Assembly: GCF_000004075.3 (NCBI RefSeq)
Contig: NC_026658.2
Coordinates: 15,736,075 to 15,800,074 of the forward strand
DNA length: 64,000 nt
Source of the DNA: Cucumis sativus
Taxonomy: Eukaryota > Streptophyta > Magnoliopsida > Cucurbitales > Cucurbitaceae
Reading direction: 5' to 3'
The number at the start of each line of letters is the position of its first letter. Position 1 is the first letter of the stretch. A program made the translations under genes and the position numbers. The notes under the pieces were generated by a model. That model was not told the DNA's origin, searched no databases, and worked only from the letters and a program-made list of their open reading frames with translations. Shown here one piece after another: positions 47,332-60,599 of the stretch.

Positions 47332-50300
47332 GCAAATGCATACTTTACATTTTAAGAATTAAGTGTGTGTATATAGTGTAGTTTTTACTTAATTTGTAAA
47401 TTTTTCTTTAATTTTCATTAAAAACGTTTTACAATAATTGTCACAATTTTTTAAATACAAAAATTAATTACAATTAAGTTAAATCAGTTACAAACTTTAC
47501 ACACTCTAAACTTCCACATTATAAATAAAAGATAAATATTACTCAATATATATAAACTCGATTGTTTTTAAAAAGGTAAAATCTATTTTAAGTTTTAAAC
47601 ATAGGAAGTAAATATTAAGTTGGTTTTTTCTTTCTTTTTTATTTTTGAAAAATAATTGCAATAAGAAACTACAAAGACTCCAACAAACAAGCATCCATCT
47701 CACAAGCAAAGGAAAACCAACCAAAAGCTAAACAATCTCTACTACCATCTCTAGCTAGAGAGAGAAGATATATGAGAGAACTAACAAAAATAACTCTGTA
47801 GATCATCATCCTGTGGATCAGGCGATGAACTTCACACCATTTTGTAGAGCACATGCACCAAACAAAGAAGTTAGCTTTGATATATGAGACAAACAAGAAA
47901 GTGCTTTACATAAATCAACCACCACCCATTAATAACACTAATCAACTCAGCACTATTTAGTAATAAATTAAAAAAAAGAGACTAACATCAAACATAAAAA
48001 TATTGTTAGATAAACTATTAATCAAAGCAAGAGTTTTCTAGATTTTTGATATCTCAAGAAGACTTAGTCACATTGAGCAAGAATAAGACGAGACCTATAG
48101 CAGAGTGACGAACCACCTAGCTAATTCCATGGGTCTTAAAAGGATCGACCTAGAAAGCATTAGTGTTGATCTTCCAACACTCGACCAAAGGGGAGATAAC
48201 AAACCATGACTCGATTGACTCACCAATCTACAAAATGGGGAGCGCCACAGTAGCCAAACGAACAAAACTCCTCAATATGCAAAGCGATAATCCTGACCAA
48301 AGAGGCACCATTTTTGACATGTGGCCGCTAGAATAGTTCACCATATTATGATAGCTCCACACATCCTGTAAAAGGATGGTCGTGGTCAACTCCCGATCCG
48401 ATCCACAAAGCTGATTGAGAAATCCATCCCAGCAATCCTTGACCAATTAAAAAAAAAAAAGAAAAACGATGTAAAACAAGGAAAAAAGGAAGCCAAATAC
48501 CTATTGTAAACTTGCAACCAGCAGATATAACAGGAGAAGGTGACTCTAAACATTTTGTGTAAAACAAACAAAGGAGATAAATATTAATTTGTACTTAGCA
48601 GACAGGATGTCCTTTGATAGTTTTCAAAACGTAGTTCGTTCTTAAGTTCACACATATCAATTCCACAAAGACTCTTTAAGTCCAAGAGAGTATGAACTAA
48701 GTAGATTAAATTCCATAAATCAAATCAAAATTCCAGAACCCCCAGGTGATCATTTCAACTTTGTTCAAGTACCTTTTTTTTTCTTTGAAATAACTTACCT
48801 CTTCTTTTGATTTTCAATTATATGTTGAGAGATTTTAAACAGTTAAAAATATGTAGCTCATAAATATTTGGACTTCTTATATTTTGTTCAACAGCCAGTT
48901 GGCTTCTATATTGGACATTTTTCTAATATTTACCTATATATATTTATAAGTTTGATCAGGAAAAAAAAGAAAAAGATTTTTTTTTTCAAACATAGAAAAG
49001 GATTTTGTAATAAGAAGAAAATTGATAAAATAAAAAAGTAAGATTAATTCTTTGCCTTAAAGAAACTTCAAAAGCATTTCACACAAACTTTGCTATTAGT
49101 TTGAATAAATCAAAAACAGAAATAGAATAAAACATATATCCCCAAATTAGGCAGACTGTACCAATCATTCATCTTCTTCTCCATTTGGATATTTAATTAT
49201 AATTCCAACATTCTACCTTCTAATCTTAATTCACTCTTTAATTTCCATGACTTTACTTTCTCTTCTTCAATATTTTACAACAACATAATTTTGGGGTGGT
49301 GATTATTTTTTTCTATTGAATTTAAATGAAATCGAGGGAATATAGTTAAACTCAAACAAATGATATAAATAAATTTACTCATAAATTAATTGATCTAGTA
49401 CATTTCAAAAAATTATATATAAAATGAAAAAGCATAGAAAAAGAAGGAAGTAAAGTTTTAATCTATTTTTAATCAACAAACTTAACCAGGTACTTATCAT
49501 TTTTTACCATTACTCATCCTTCAATAATATTACATTGTGTTACAAGTTTTGTTATCTTATGTTACAAGCTTGTCCTTAAATTGATGTCTCCGTCGCCTTT
49601 CCAAAAATAGGAAAGTCATACCTATATAGTTTAGCAATTCTCTTTGATTGAATCGTAATACCTTAAAATGTTTATAATAATTAAGTACATTAACTCTTAA
49701 GGTGATATTACATATACCCTATGTATCATAAACATAATGAAAAAGTATAGATATACACCCACTTCATTTAAGTTAAATATAATGGTGGTAAGCTAACACA
49801 TTTAGTGATGTGTTTAGTTAAACTAAAAAAGTTAATATATGAACTTATTCAAAGTCTTAAACATACCAATCAAATGGACACAAATTTGATTAAAGTTCAA
49901 TGTTGATGCCAAAATAGAGATGGGAGAACTTATGCCTAACCTTCATGTGACACTAGTGTGAATTCGTTTGACAGGAAGATGAACGTGACTCGTAAAAAAG
50001 AGTGCGTAAATCGATGTGGTGTTTATCACACACAATTCAATGCTTATGTTAGGAGAGTGAAAGAATATGAAAGCTAGAAGTTTAAGAGTAAAATTCAAGT
50101 TACCCTCATACAAGGTTATAGTAATGTATTTAATTGAAAAGAAGGTTAAGTTAATCAAATCTTATCTTAGACTTGGGGTGTGCCTGTGCAAAAATTGGAG
50201 TCAAGACCAAAGCTAAGAGAATGTTGAGCCAAAGGCTCGAACCCAACTCAAGCTCAATGTCCAATTATTTGTGTTAGTGAGTTATAATAGTTAGTTGTTG

Positions 50301-51181
50301 AAGTATAAACTATTAGTTTAGTTTGAGTTATAATAATTTGTGTTTTGTTTAAATAAAAAAAAAAAGTAAATAATGCAGTAAAAGAGAAAATATGAAGTAG
50401 AGAACTGTACAAATTTTAACAAATAATAAATGGAGCAACAATTAAAAATTTTGAAATAATATTTACTATATTTAATTTTAAATTATAAATAGTTGTACAT
50501 ATAATTGTTATGGTTTGTGTTTGAGTATAGAAATTACTCCATCAACTTCTACCCAAAACCCAATTTGTTTGAAAAAACATGTATTCAAAACTTTACAAAT
50601 AAAGAAAGTCAAGGAACACCATTTTCTTCTTTACACTCAGAGAATATAACATCAAATGAGGTAGAGGTGGCTTTTAACAGCTAATCTATTTTTGTTTCTG
50701 TGTTTTTTAAGCAAGAGTTATGATGTTTGTACTTATTTAATCTATTTCTTTTAATCAATGACATATAATATAATATGAAGTTAGTGGACCAAACTTACAA
50801 ATTAAACATCAATAACAAACATTAATGATAAGTTATAACAAAGGTTTCCTACTCCTATATACTTTCACACAGAAAATTAGTTATACATTTATCTATTATA
50901 CTAAACATAACCAAAAAAGATTTAAAATAGATAGGTACCCAACCCAATTGTGAAGTGAAAGATTATCCATATCCATCTAATTATTGCTTTCACAATACAG
51001 AAATATAATTCTACTCCAAGATTCCTATCTGGAAAGCAAATTCCTTTGATACCCATTTCTCACCCACCACAAAACTCAAACTCATTATGAATCTTCAAAA
51101 CCCAATAATCTCACAAAATCCCATCCCTGAAAACAGAGCTCCAAAACACACACCACCTCTCTCACTCTCTGTTTTTTAAAA
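47332..51181. other. Intergenic DNA upstream of the first TBL gene
   Basis: No supported gene. A less AT-rich patch at about 48030-48570 yields short minus-strand frames that I cannot assign and may be an old repeat. A relative of the MITE-like element of GILT intron 1 lies near 50279-50470. The last few hundred bases should hold the promoter of the TBL gene. Confidence 0.5.
50279..50470. mobile_element. Second copy of the MITE-like family seen in GILT intron 1
   Basis: Shares GTATA...TTAGTTTGAGTTATAATA...TGTGTTT with 18936-18975, followed by a similar A-rich segment with AACAAATA and TTTTGAAATA words. Boundaries are approximate; about 190 bp. Confidence 0.4.
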
Positions 51182-53545
51182 ATGCCTTCTAATTCACAGA
51201 CAAAATTGCCAAGAAAATCTCTTTTAACCACAAGTCCAAATCCCACTTGGGCAATCCCAATAAGAACCACTTTCCGAGCTGCCCTCGCTATTCTGGGAGC
51301 TCTCCTTTTCCTCATCGCTGTTTATTTGGCACAAAACAGAGCACAAGTTTCGGAAAATTACAGAGCCAGCGGCGATGATGGAGGCGGCGGGGGATGCAAC
51401 TTGTTCAGTGGGAAGTGGGTTTTTGACAATGAGTCTTATCCGCTTTACAAGGAGAGTGAGTGTGTTTTCATGTCCGATCAGTTGGCGTGTGAGAAATTTG
51501 GGAGGAAGGATTTGGGGTACCGGAATTGGAGGTGGCAGCCGGAGGAATGTGAGCTTCCGAGGTTTAATGCGACGGCGCTGCTGGAGAGGCTGAGAAATAA
51601 GAGGATGGTATTTGTGGGAGACTCGTTGAATCGTGGGCAGTGGGTTTCAATGGTTTGTCTCGTCGGCTCTGTTATTCCGGCGCCGTTGCAGACCATGCAG
51701 AGCAATGGCTCCATGATGATCTTCAAGGCCACTGTGAGACTTCATTTCTTTCTTCTCTTTCTTTTAATGGGTTTTTTTTATTTATTTTTATTTTTATTCT
51801 TTTTGCTTATTTTGTTTTTGTTGCTATAAATTTGATTTAGAATTAGATGGATGGAAGTGTTGAGATGTCAATTTCACAAAAAAGAAAAAAAAAAATTCAT
51901 AAGAAAGTATCCAAATCCATAAAATGTCTGATGTGAATAGGTGTTCTTAAAAAAATTTAGAAACAATCTTTTTAAACTATAAAATTATTGAAAATAATTA
52001 TAATAATTTGATTGTAGCTGCATTATTTTTTCTTTTGAAAGATGAAGATATATTTTATTTTTGTGAAGGTGTCAAAATAAATATGGTTAAACATGATATG
52101 ACAATATTAGGAAAATTATAATAATATGAAACTTTTTCATTGTTTTTTTTTCCCCCTCTAAAAGGGTGAGTCTACTAAGGATATGTTTGCTATTTTATCC
52201 AAATTCACATTTTTGTTTCCAAATTTATAAATTAGAATGAATTCCATACCGAAAAAGTAAGACTATATTTACATTTTTTTGAAAAAAAAAAATGATAATG
52301 TATTTGGTTGTTGGTACTATAAAGTGAAATTAGGAAAATGATGTTAAGTGTTTAATTATTTTATTAGATATACTAACTAACCAATACAGAGTTTGTGAAA
52401 ATATTAATTTAGGGTTAAATCATGTATTTGGATTACCAACTAAAGACACAAAAAACACAAGAGATTCAACTAGTGGTAGGAGTAAACAATAAGTTTATTA
52501 GAATAATTTGAGTAATATTATAATAAGGTAACAAAGGAGAATGAAATATGATTTGTTTATGGAACAAAGGAATACAATGCGACGGTTGAGTTTTATTGGT
52601 CCCCTTTGCTGGTTGAGTCAAATTCGGACGATCCAGTCAACCATAGACTGCCAGATCGTATTGTGAGAGTAAAGGCCATTGAGAAACACGCAGCCCATTG
52701 GGGGGACGCCCATATCCTCATTTTCAACACTTATCTTTGGTGGAGAAGGCCCAGAATTAAAGCTCTGTAAGTGGCCCATGAGTTGCTTGCAGGTTGCATA
52801 ACAATTGATGGTTAGTTAGTTATGTTTAAAATATGATTTGGTTTCAGGTTTGGATCGTTCGAAGATGAAGAACAAAGTAGGTTAAAAGTAGTGAAGATGA
52901 GAAGAGGATATGAGATGGCTTTAAGGACGTGGTCAGATTGGTTGGAAGTTAATATAAATCCAAACAACACCCAATTGTTCTTCATCAGTATGTCTCCCAT
53001 TCATGATAGGTATATCTTCTCCCATCATATCTCTTATCCATTTCTAAACTTTCATTTCCTATTTCAAACTTGTTTTTAGAAATTCAGTCTTTAATATGTT
53101 ATAATTTGAAACCATTTAGGTTGGATTAAAACGTTATTTGGAAAAAATCTTAATACCCAAAATGTGTATATATACATGTAGGGGTGAAGAATGGGGTAAA
53201 GGCAAAGGTGAAAATTGTTATGGTGAAACAGAGCAAATCAGAAGAGTAGGGTACAAAGGAGAAGGGACAGATCCAAAGATGATGAAGATAGTGGAAAATG
53301 TACTAAATGACTTGAAAACAAGAGGATTAAATGTACAAATGATTAACATAACACAACTTTCAGAGTATAGAAAAGAAGGGCATCCATCAATTTATAGGAA
53401 GCAATGGGAAGCATTGAAGGAAGATCAAATTTCAAATCCAAGTTCTTATGCTGATTGTATCCATTGGTGCCTTCCTGGTGTGCCTGACGTTTGGAATCAG
53501 CTTCTTTATGCTTTTATTTTTCAATCCAATCACACACTCTACTAA
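51182..53545 (+). CDS. TRICHOME BIREFRINGENCE-LIKE protein (TBL), probable xylan O-acetyltransferase, copy A
   Basis: Four exons: 51182-51733, 52570-52766, 52848-53009 and 53182-53545, giving 424 residues; introns GT-AG. A type II Golgi membrane protein is predicted: short cytosolic N terminus, transmembrane helix at about 33-50 ([17 protein letters not shown]), then a PMR5N domain ([18 protein letters not shown] and later [10 protein letters not shown]). The catalytic PC-esterase part follows, with the GDS motif at 146-148 ([12 protein letters not shown]) and the DXXH motif DCIH at 395-398. Members move acetyl groups onto wall polysaccharides. The sequence looks closest to the TBL33/34/35 clade (xylan), but the clade call is from memory. 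Exon 1 equals the first three exons of the downstream TBL gene fused, and the tail after DVWN is longer than in that gene. First of a tandem pair. Confidence 0.9.
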
Positions 53546-53924
53546 TTAACCATAATTTTAATTACCCCTTTTTTCTTTCCAAATTTTGTACTTGTAACTA
53601 AACAAACCCTCCACAACCAATTGATGGGTTTCTAAGACAAGATTGATAGAGATTGAATGATAATAGCAACCTCACATTTTTCCATGCTTAATTTGGTTGA
53701 TGTACGTGTTTGGTCTATGTATTTAGGGTTTCATTAGTGAATAGGGGGGTTGGTGATGATCGGCAAGGTTCAATCATGAACCGGAAAATGTTGTTAAATA
53801 GTATTTGTTGTTTTAAATGTGATTATTATAGTTTTATATAGTCATTAACTCAAACAAAATACGTAGCTGAGGGGGAATAAAGTAATTCTTAAAAGACTTA
53901 TAATTGGAGTATATCACACCTTCT
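53546..53924. other. 3' flank of TBL copy A
   Basis: Probable 3' untranslated region and short intergenic DNA; no other feature seen. Confidence 0.5.
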
Positions 53925-54660
53925 GATATAAACCAAGATGTCCTTGTGTTGCCTCCAGGACCAATCACTCGTTCTAGAACCAAGAAAGTACCATTAACAT
54001 TGAATTCTCACGTTCAAAAGGTAGTGCACTCAAGTGAAGATTCAAGCAACAACAATTTATCATAAGATGTATAATTAGAGTTAGTTGACGCTACAGGATG
54101 AAACCAATTAACCTTTGACATCTCATGATTTCAAGACTGCTATACAATGCTTTGATTTGGATTAGATGACTGATTTCATCAAAAGGAGGGGATTAGATGA
54201 CTGATTTCATCAAAGGGAGGGGATGATACGAACCGACCAAACATCTAATTATTAATTAGATTTTATTTAGTAATTATGATGTAATTTTAATATTTTCTAG
54301 TTTTATCCTTTCTAATAACATTTAACTAGGGTTAATTTAGTCTTTTTTACAATGGGAGGCTATTTAAGTCTTGCTCTAGGTTGTTTCAAGTAAGTTTTTT
54401 ACGATTGAAGTTTACTTTTCTATCGATAGAAATTCTCTGGTAGCCTTATCATCACATTTTTTTTTACAATTCTTGATTAAGTTGCATGCCAAGAACATCC
54501 ACATAAGGGTTGTATGCCAATAACATTTAAGTAAGTTTAATCGAGGAGTGTTCGAATTTGGAATAAGAAAATAATACTCTTGATTTTCGATCAAAGGATA
54601 GCCAAATTTAATGTCTTCCACTCGGTTGTTGTCAAATTGATTTGGAGTTTAGAATATGAT
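53925..54660 (+). mobile_element. Fossil 3' tail of a Ty3/Gypsy element
   Basis: Around 53935-54065 the + strand resembles the end of Gypsy polyproteins (a PPGPITRSRTKK-like segment). A purine-rich tract at about 54181-54222 occurs twice within a 31-bp tandem repeat and looks like the polypurine tract before the 3' LTR. LTR-like sequence starts near TGATACGAACC at 54223 and fades out by about 54660. The rest of the element is missing. It is broken and old, sitting between the two TBL genes. Confidence 0.6.
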
Positions 54661-55368
54661 AATAGGAGTTCACGAATTTAGTTCCTAAATTTCAAATCCT
54701 TCACCTTTCATATCACATTCCCTTACTAAAACTTTTCCTCAAGTTAGATACCAATAATTTCTTACCATCTTAAACATGTTCAATAACAAATTAACCTCCA
54801 TAATTTTTTCTTCTTAATACCTCATACTAACTTTTTTCATACCTATGATAATTTGATATTCATTCCAACTTCTAGGCCAAAGAAAATTCTTTCATTTATT
54901 TGATTTTAAAAAACTTTACATTCCCATGGATTTGGTTGGAATAATAATAACGAACAAGGAAAGGAGATAATTTATCAGGTGCTATATAAACTCTCATAAA
55001 TTTAGCAAATAAATAGCAATGGAATGATGAAGAATTGACAAAATTAAGGATATAGAAAATGATTTGACTGCGACAATAACAGTTGAAGACCACGATTGAG
55101 AGTTCTTTCTTTCAATCCATTCCGCATAATCTTGCCGCTACAGTTGCTAAGAAAAGAATCCATTTTTTTCTTCAATTTTCACTCAACAGAACGAACACTT
55201 AAGTGGGGTCATTTTAGAAAGATCATGCTATGAGATCTTCCGGCTAGCTCTGAATAAGCTCAGATTTATATTTGTAACCTGCTGGGGGTCAATGGTTCCT
55301 TTTTGTTTGAGCTTTTTTGAAGTGGGTTTTAGTCAAAATCCTTTTTTGTTTTCCTCCTTTTCGAATTC
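54661..55368. other. Upstream region of TBL copy B
   Basis: AT-rich with no gene. The last 200-300 bp are the likely promoter and 5' leader. Confidence 0.5.
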
Positions 55369-58048
55369 ATGATGCAGCAGAGATGGAATCGAAGAAAAAC
55401 CCATTTACATTTACTAGGTTTACTCTTTGTTTTCTTCATAGTTTTGACAATCCTCCATAGCGAGCATAGCATTCAACAAATCCATGAAAACCCAGATCCT
55501 GAAGCTCACCGACAAGATGCTTCGCTTTCATTTGTGAAACCTAATGTTTTAATCAGTCGAAATGGAGCTCCTGGTATGTTTTCTTCTTCCTTCTACTAGG
55601 CTTTAGTTTACTTCAAATTTGTGTGATGAAGCTGTCTTTTTTTGTGGGTTGTAGAAATTTTGGATAGATTCAGTAAGTGTAATGGAACGAGAGAGTATAG
55701 TGGCCGGAAAATCTCGTGGTCTGGCCGGAAAACGGAATCAAGTCGTCGGAAAGTTAGGTCGGAGAGGTGTGATGTGTTTTCAGGAAAATGGGTTTTTGAT
55801 AACACTTCGTATCCACTTTACAATGAGTCAAAATGTCCTTACATGTCGGACCAGTTGGCTTGTCACAAGCATGGAAGAACTGATCTGAGGTATCAGTATT
55901 GGAGATGGCAACCCCATGACTGCAATTTGAAGAGGTGAAATTCTCCTTCCTTCTCTTGCGGTTTATCTCTTTAATTCTCTGATAAAATTTCATGGATTCT
56001 GTTTTTGGTACTATGAAGTTGAAGGCTGCAAAGGTATGGTTTCATTGTATAGATATAGAAATCTTGAGCTTGAAGCTCTCTTTTGGGAGATCAATAGTTT
56101 CATATTGGCATAAAAAGAAACAATTACCTGAAATGTGAAAACTGATAAGTCTTGTCTAATCCAAACAAAGCTCATTGATTTGATCTCCCAGCCCACACTT
56201 GTTGAACTCAGAAAACATTTCCGTGTGAAATATTGGGAACGGATCCTTCTCTGTTTCAACTGCAATGTGCTAAAGTTGAAAATAGCTTCTTCTATTGGTA
56301 GTCAAATTGATGGATCTCTTCTTAACTCTTTTTGTAGATGGAACATTGCTGAAATGTGGGAGAAGTTGAGAGGGAAAAGGTTGATGTTTGTTGGGGATTC
56401 GCTGAATCGGGGGCAATGGATTTCAATGGTTTGTTTGCTTCAATCTGTGATTCCAGCTGATAAGAAATCCATGTCGCCAAATGCCCCTCTTACCATTTTT
56501 CGAGCTGAGGTAAATAGTAACTTGTTTAGGTTAGTGTTCATCTTGTAGGAAATATTGTCATATAACTTGCAAAATCTCTTTAACATAACAAGGGGAAATC
56601 AAGATTGGCTCACGTGAGAAGAATCCTTTTCATTTGACTGCTGAATATTGTCTTAAGATATAATTTCTCTGTCATGTGATTTATGAATTGCAGGAGTACA
56701 ATGCCACCATAGAGTTTCTCTGGGCACCCCTTCTTGTGGAATCCAATTCAGATGACCCTGTGAATCACCGATTGGATGAGCGAATAATACGTCCGGATTC
56801 AGTACTTAAGCATTCGTCAGAATGGGAGCATGCTGATATATTAGTTTTCAATACCTATTTGTGGTGGAGACAAGGCCCAGTTAAGCTATTGTCAGTATAA
56901 CTTATATTCTATGTTTAGTTCAAGTTTCTGACTTGCCTTCAAACTCTAATATCATGCTGCTTATCGAGCTTAAACGTTTCCTTGTAGATGGAGTGCTGAA
57001 GAAAATGGAGCTTGTGAAGAACTAGATGGGCGTGAAGCTATGGAATTGGTTATGACGACATGGGCAGACTGGGTGGCTTCACGGGCCATTCCCCTGAAAA
57101 AACGGATCTTTTTCGTCACTATGTCCCCAACGCATCTGTGGTATGTTCCTAAAACCCTGCTAATGAACTTCCATTAATCATAACACTTAGTTATTACCAT
57201 ATTCTGCTGTTTAGTACGTACTGCAAATAGTTTTTATCGTCACCTTCTATCTCATCCTGAAATCTTGGGATTGCCCTTCTGTTATATAATCGACAATCAA
57301 AGATTAAGAAAAACGTAAATAGTAGATAATTGTGTGTTAGCTACATCCACAAGCAGAGAAAGACAATTTTTTATTAGAAAGAAAATATCAAAATACAGAT
57401 CAAAGGCACCAGCAGACTAGTAGAGTAAGAGAGTTTCTACAGCACCCTCCTCTAAACCTTATTAGCCAACATTCAACTTAGGTTTTGGGGGCATTGCCCT
57501 TGAACACCTGCTAGGTTGCATCACCCATGGACTCTGACTTGCTATTCAGGAGATTCCATGCTCAATCATTTAATTAAAGTACCAGATAACGTATTCAAGA
57601 TATTCCAACACTTTCTTATCTATTTACTTGCAAAAGCTTTGATTTGTAAGAAGTGTTATCATCATCTCATCATGAATATTGGGAAAGTAATGCACTGCTT
57701 GTTTCCATGAATCTAAGGAGCCGAGAGTGGGAACCAGGAAGTGAAGGGAACTGCTACAACGAGAAAACACCAATCGAATTGGAAAGCTATTGGGGAAGTG
57801 GGTCAGACCAGCCAACAATGAGCACTGTCAAGAAGGTCGTTGACAAGTTAAGCTTAGAGGTAACAGTTCTCAACATCACACAGCTTTCAGAGTATCGAAA
57901 AGATGGTCACCCATCCATCTATCGCAAGTTCTGGGAAGAGCTAAGCCCCCAACAACTATCAAACCCTGCAAGTTATTCAGATTGTATACATTGGTGTTTA
58001 CCAGGTGTGCCTGATGTTTGGAATGAACTTCTCTTCCATTTTTTGTGA
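55369..58048 (+). CDS. TRICHOME BIREFRINGENCE-LIKE protein (TBL), probable xylan O-acetyltransferase, copy B
   Basis: Six exons: 55369-55573, 55655-55934, 56338-56509, 56694-56890, 56988-57140 and 57718-58048, giving 445 residues; introns GT-AG. Layout matches copy A: N-terminal helix at about 13-30, PMR5N domain ([27 protein letters not shown]), GDS motif at 181-183 ([12 protein letters not shown]) and DXXH motif DCIH at 424-427, near the end ([10 protein letters not shown]). Segments [12 protein letters not shown] and [15 protein letters not shown] fit the TBL33/34/35 clade, expected to O-acetylate xylan in the Golgi. Its last three introns are at the same positions and phases as in copy A, and exon 4 is the same length (197 nt), so the two genes are clear paralogues. 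The two extra introns split what is a single exon in copy A. A second ATG follows directly after the first (55372). Intron 5 is long (577 nt). Confidence 0.92.
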
Positions 58049-59430
58049 AAATATTCTGGCTTATTTTATAGAATTGGTTTTATAATTGTAATTTGTTTTA
58101 TTGGAAAATCTCATGAAAAAGATTAGGTTTTCCTACTCTTTATAATATTATTCTTTTCTCCTATGCTTGGTATGTCATCACATCACACTAATTTGCAGTT
58201 TGTGGATCTCACAACTAAACAGCATATTGTTTATCACAACACTAAATTACTTGGAGTAGAGTCACTCATCTAGCTGCAATGCTTTGGTCGAATATCAGTT
58301 GCTATCCTTTGATCACTTGCACTACTCAAATATTTAACTGCACTGTAATTGAATTGTAAAACTATAATAGTTCTATACGACCTGATCTCGAGCAAAATAA
58401 TTGAGATCCACCTCTTTTTCGGATTCTATGACAAAAGAAAAATGGAAACTATACGAAAAATAGAATGCCTAACCTGATGTTGTAAGTGATTTTCTCTATC
58501 TTGCATTGTATGAATGCAGCAGATTGACATAAAATGCAGTCTCAAGTCCAAACAAAAGTAAAAATTTTGAATTATGGCTCAAAGTATAAATTTTTACTAA
58601 AAATATTTACTCAAACAAACTATTTATGTTCAAATATTTGAATATTTAAGCAAATAATTTCAGCTTTTATTTATTATAATTTTTTAGTCAAACAATAGAA
58701 AAATAAAATCTCTACCTCCAATGTTAGAGCAATTAGTGTGAGTTGTATATGAAGTAACTTTCAATTCTTTTAAATATTTATTATATTTTCATGTTCTCAT
58801 AATTATTCTCATTTAAATATGATATCAGTTTATTTATACCATCTTTTTAAATTCGAAGCGTTACAATTCATTTATAAATATATATGAATTTATTTGAAAC
58901 AACATTTGAATGTCATTGAGTATATAACCAATATATAAAAGATTGAAAAGTTGGAAGAAGAAATTTGAATTGAGAGTGAGAAAAAATGATTGAATTAAGA
59001 AGTCCTCAGGTTCAATTATTTTGGAGGGATGAACATCAAATTCTTTGTTCCTCCTTCAAAGCTCCGTGGAGGGGATTGACGGACGAATTCATAAACACCA
59101 AATAGTGACAATGAAGAAAAATGTGAACAAAATATGCTAAACCAAGAGATTATGTAGCTAAAATTGAGAGATTGGTAGAGAAATGTAATTTTAGGAATCT
59201 TTTGAAAATTGGGAATTCTTTAGGCATTTTCTTTTCACTTTGAAGAACTCTCAAGTAACTCGACCCTAACTTTTGTAACCTTAACAATGGATGTTTGTTA
59301 TCTTAGGATTAGAACCATCCAAAGAATATACGCAAACTCAATGAAAATAAACCAAACGGTTCGCTATCAATAAAGGGTAATTACAATGGATTACAATTTT
59401 AAGCATAATAATTAAGAGTATAACACTATC
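58049..59430. other. Intergenic DNA after TBL copy B
   Basis: 3' flank of the TBL gene, then AT-rich DNA with no supported gene. Confidence 0.5.
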
Positions 59431-59577
59431 TTTTTTTAAAAAAATATAAATATAGCAAAGTTTATCAGCGATATACTTTAGTTGTTACACTTTTATGGTC
59501 TATTAATAACCAATAGACTCATGTTGCTGATGGGTTTTGACAAACTTTGCCATATTTGAATTTTTTTTTAAAAAAAT
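59431..59577. mobile_element. Small fold-back (MITE-like) element
   Basis: The left arm TTTTTTTAAAAAAATA...AAATATAGCAAAGTTTATCA is matched by an inverted right arm whose complement reads AAATATGGCAAAGTTTGTCA. The centre GTCTATTAATAACCAATAGAC is itself partly self-complementary. The whole block of about 147 bp could fold into one hairpin. Target duplication not resolved in the AT-rich flanks. Confidence 0.55.
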
Positions 59578-60599
59578 GTTATTATATATATGTTAATACT
59601 TCGAATTTAATTGTTTTAGATGGTAGAGTACATGGGTTGTGTTGGGTTAGATTGGAAAATATTTTAGACTCAACCTAATTTTTCGAGCTGTAAATTTTTT
59701 CAACTCAACCCAATCATGTAATACTTGGGCTGGGTTGAGTTATTTGAGTCATTTATTAACATTTTTGTTCTGAAAACAAGAAAAATGTTAATACTATTGT
59801 GAAATAATAACAAAAAAGAAAAAACAACATAAATGAGAATAGATGAGTAGAGAAGACAATTGAACTCAATTGTGGTGTGTATTACAAAATAAACATCTAT
59901 TTATAGGCTATGTGATGGTATAAGTGTATTGTTGTTGCAATTCGTCTAGGAGTGATGTGTTGTTAAGCCTTAACCCCTAGACAAAATACCCAGACCGAAT
60001 GCGTAATGTGTTGGTATCTCGCCTAGACAAATCGCCTTCTCTAGTTAGCTCACGCACATAACGGTTAAATTGCCAAATGATCACTTTGCCTACTAATCTC
60101 ACCATCTGGTTAAAACACCTAGTGATCACCTCACTTGTTACCTGGTTAAAATGCCTAATGATGAAAACACTTGAAAAAATCGTCTGGTCAGAACACGTAC
60201 TACAAAACCGAAAAAGTTAGAAAATGGTTGAGTCGCAGAGCTTGCTGTCTTTAAGACGTTTCGCGACTCTACTCTTTTTGTGCAAACAGATTTGATCGCC
60301 CCGTCATCCCCAAGATTTTTTTTATAAAAAAAAAACCAGGTTCTTCATTTAGTTTTATATTGAAACTAATCAAAATTCTCAACACTCAAATAGAAACTCT
60401 AATGCTCGATATACTAACAGAGAATTTTGGGAGAGGACGAAATCGTTGTTTTGTCTTTGTCCGTATATTTTAGAAGAGAATAATGAGATAAATATATAGT
60501 AAGTCGGAAGAGACTCCAATGGTCATAATATTAATAACAAAAGAAAAACTGATTGATAAATACCATTTATTTTGAAACACGATTTCGGTTTTGAAAAGT
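59578..60599. other. Repeat-like intergenic DNA of unknown class
   Basis: A less AT-rich patch at about 59920-60310 stands out, with recurring CTGGTTAAAA...CCTA.TGAT motifs (near 60110 and 60140) and CCTAGACAAA twice. It is probably repeat DNA, perhaps part of or next to the Copia element that follows. No coding exon seen. Confidence 0.4.
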
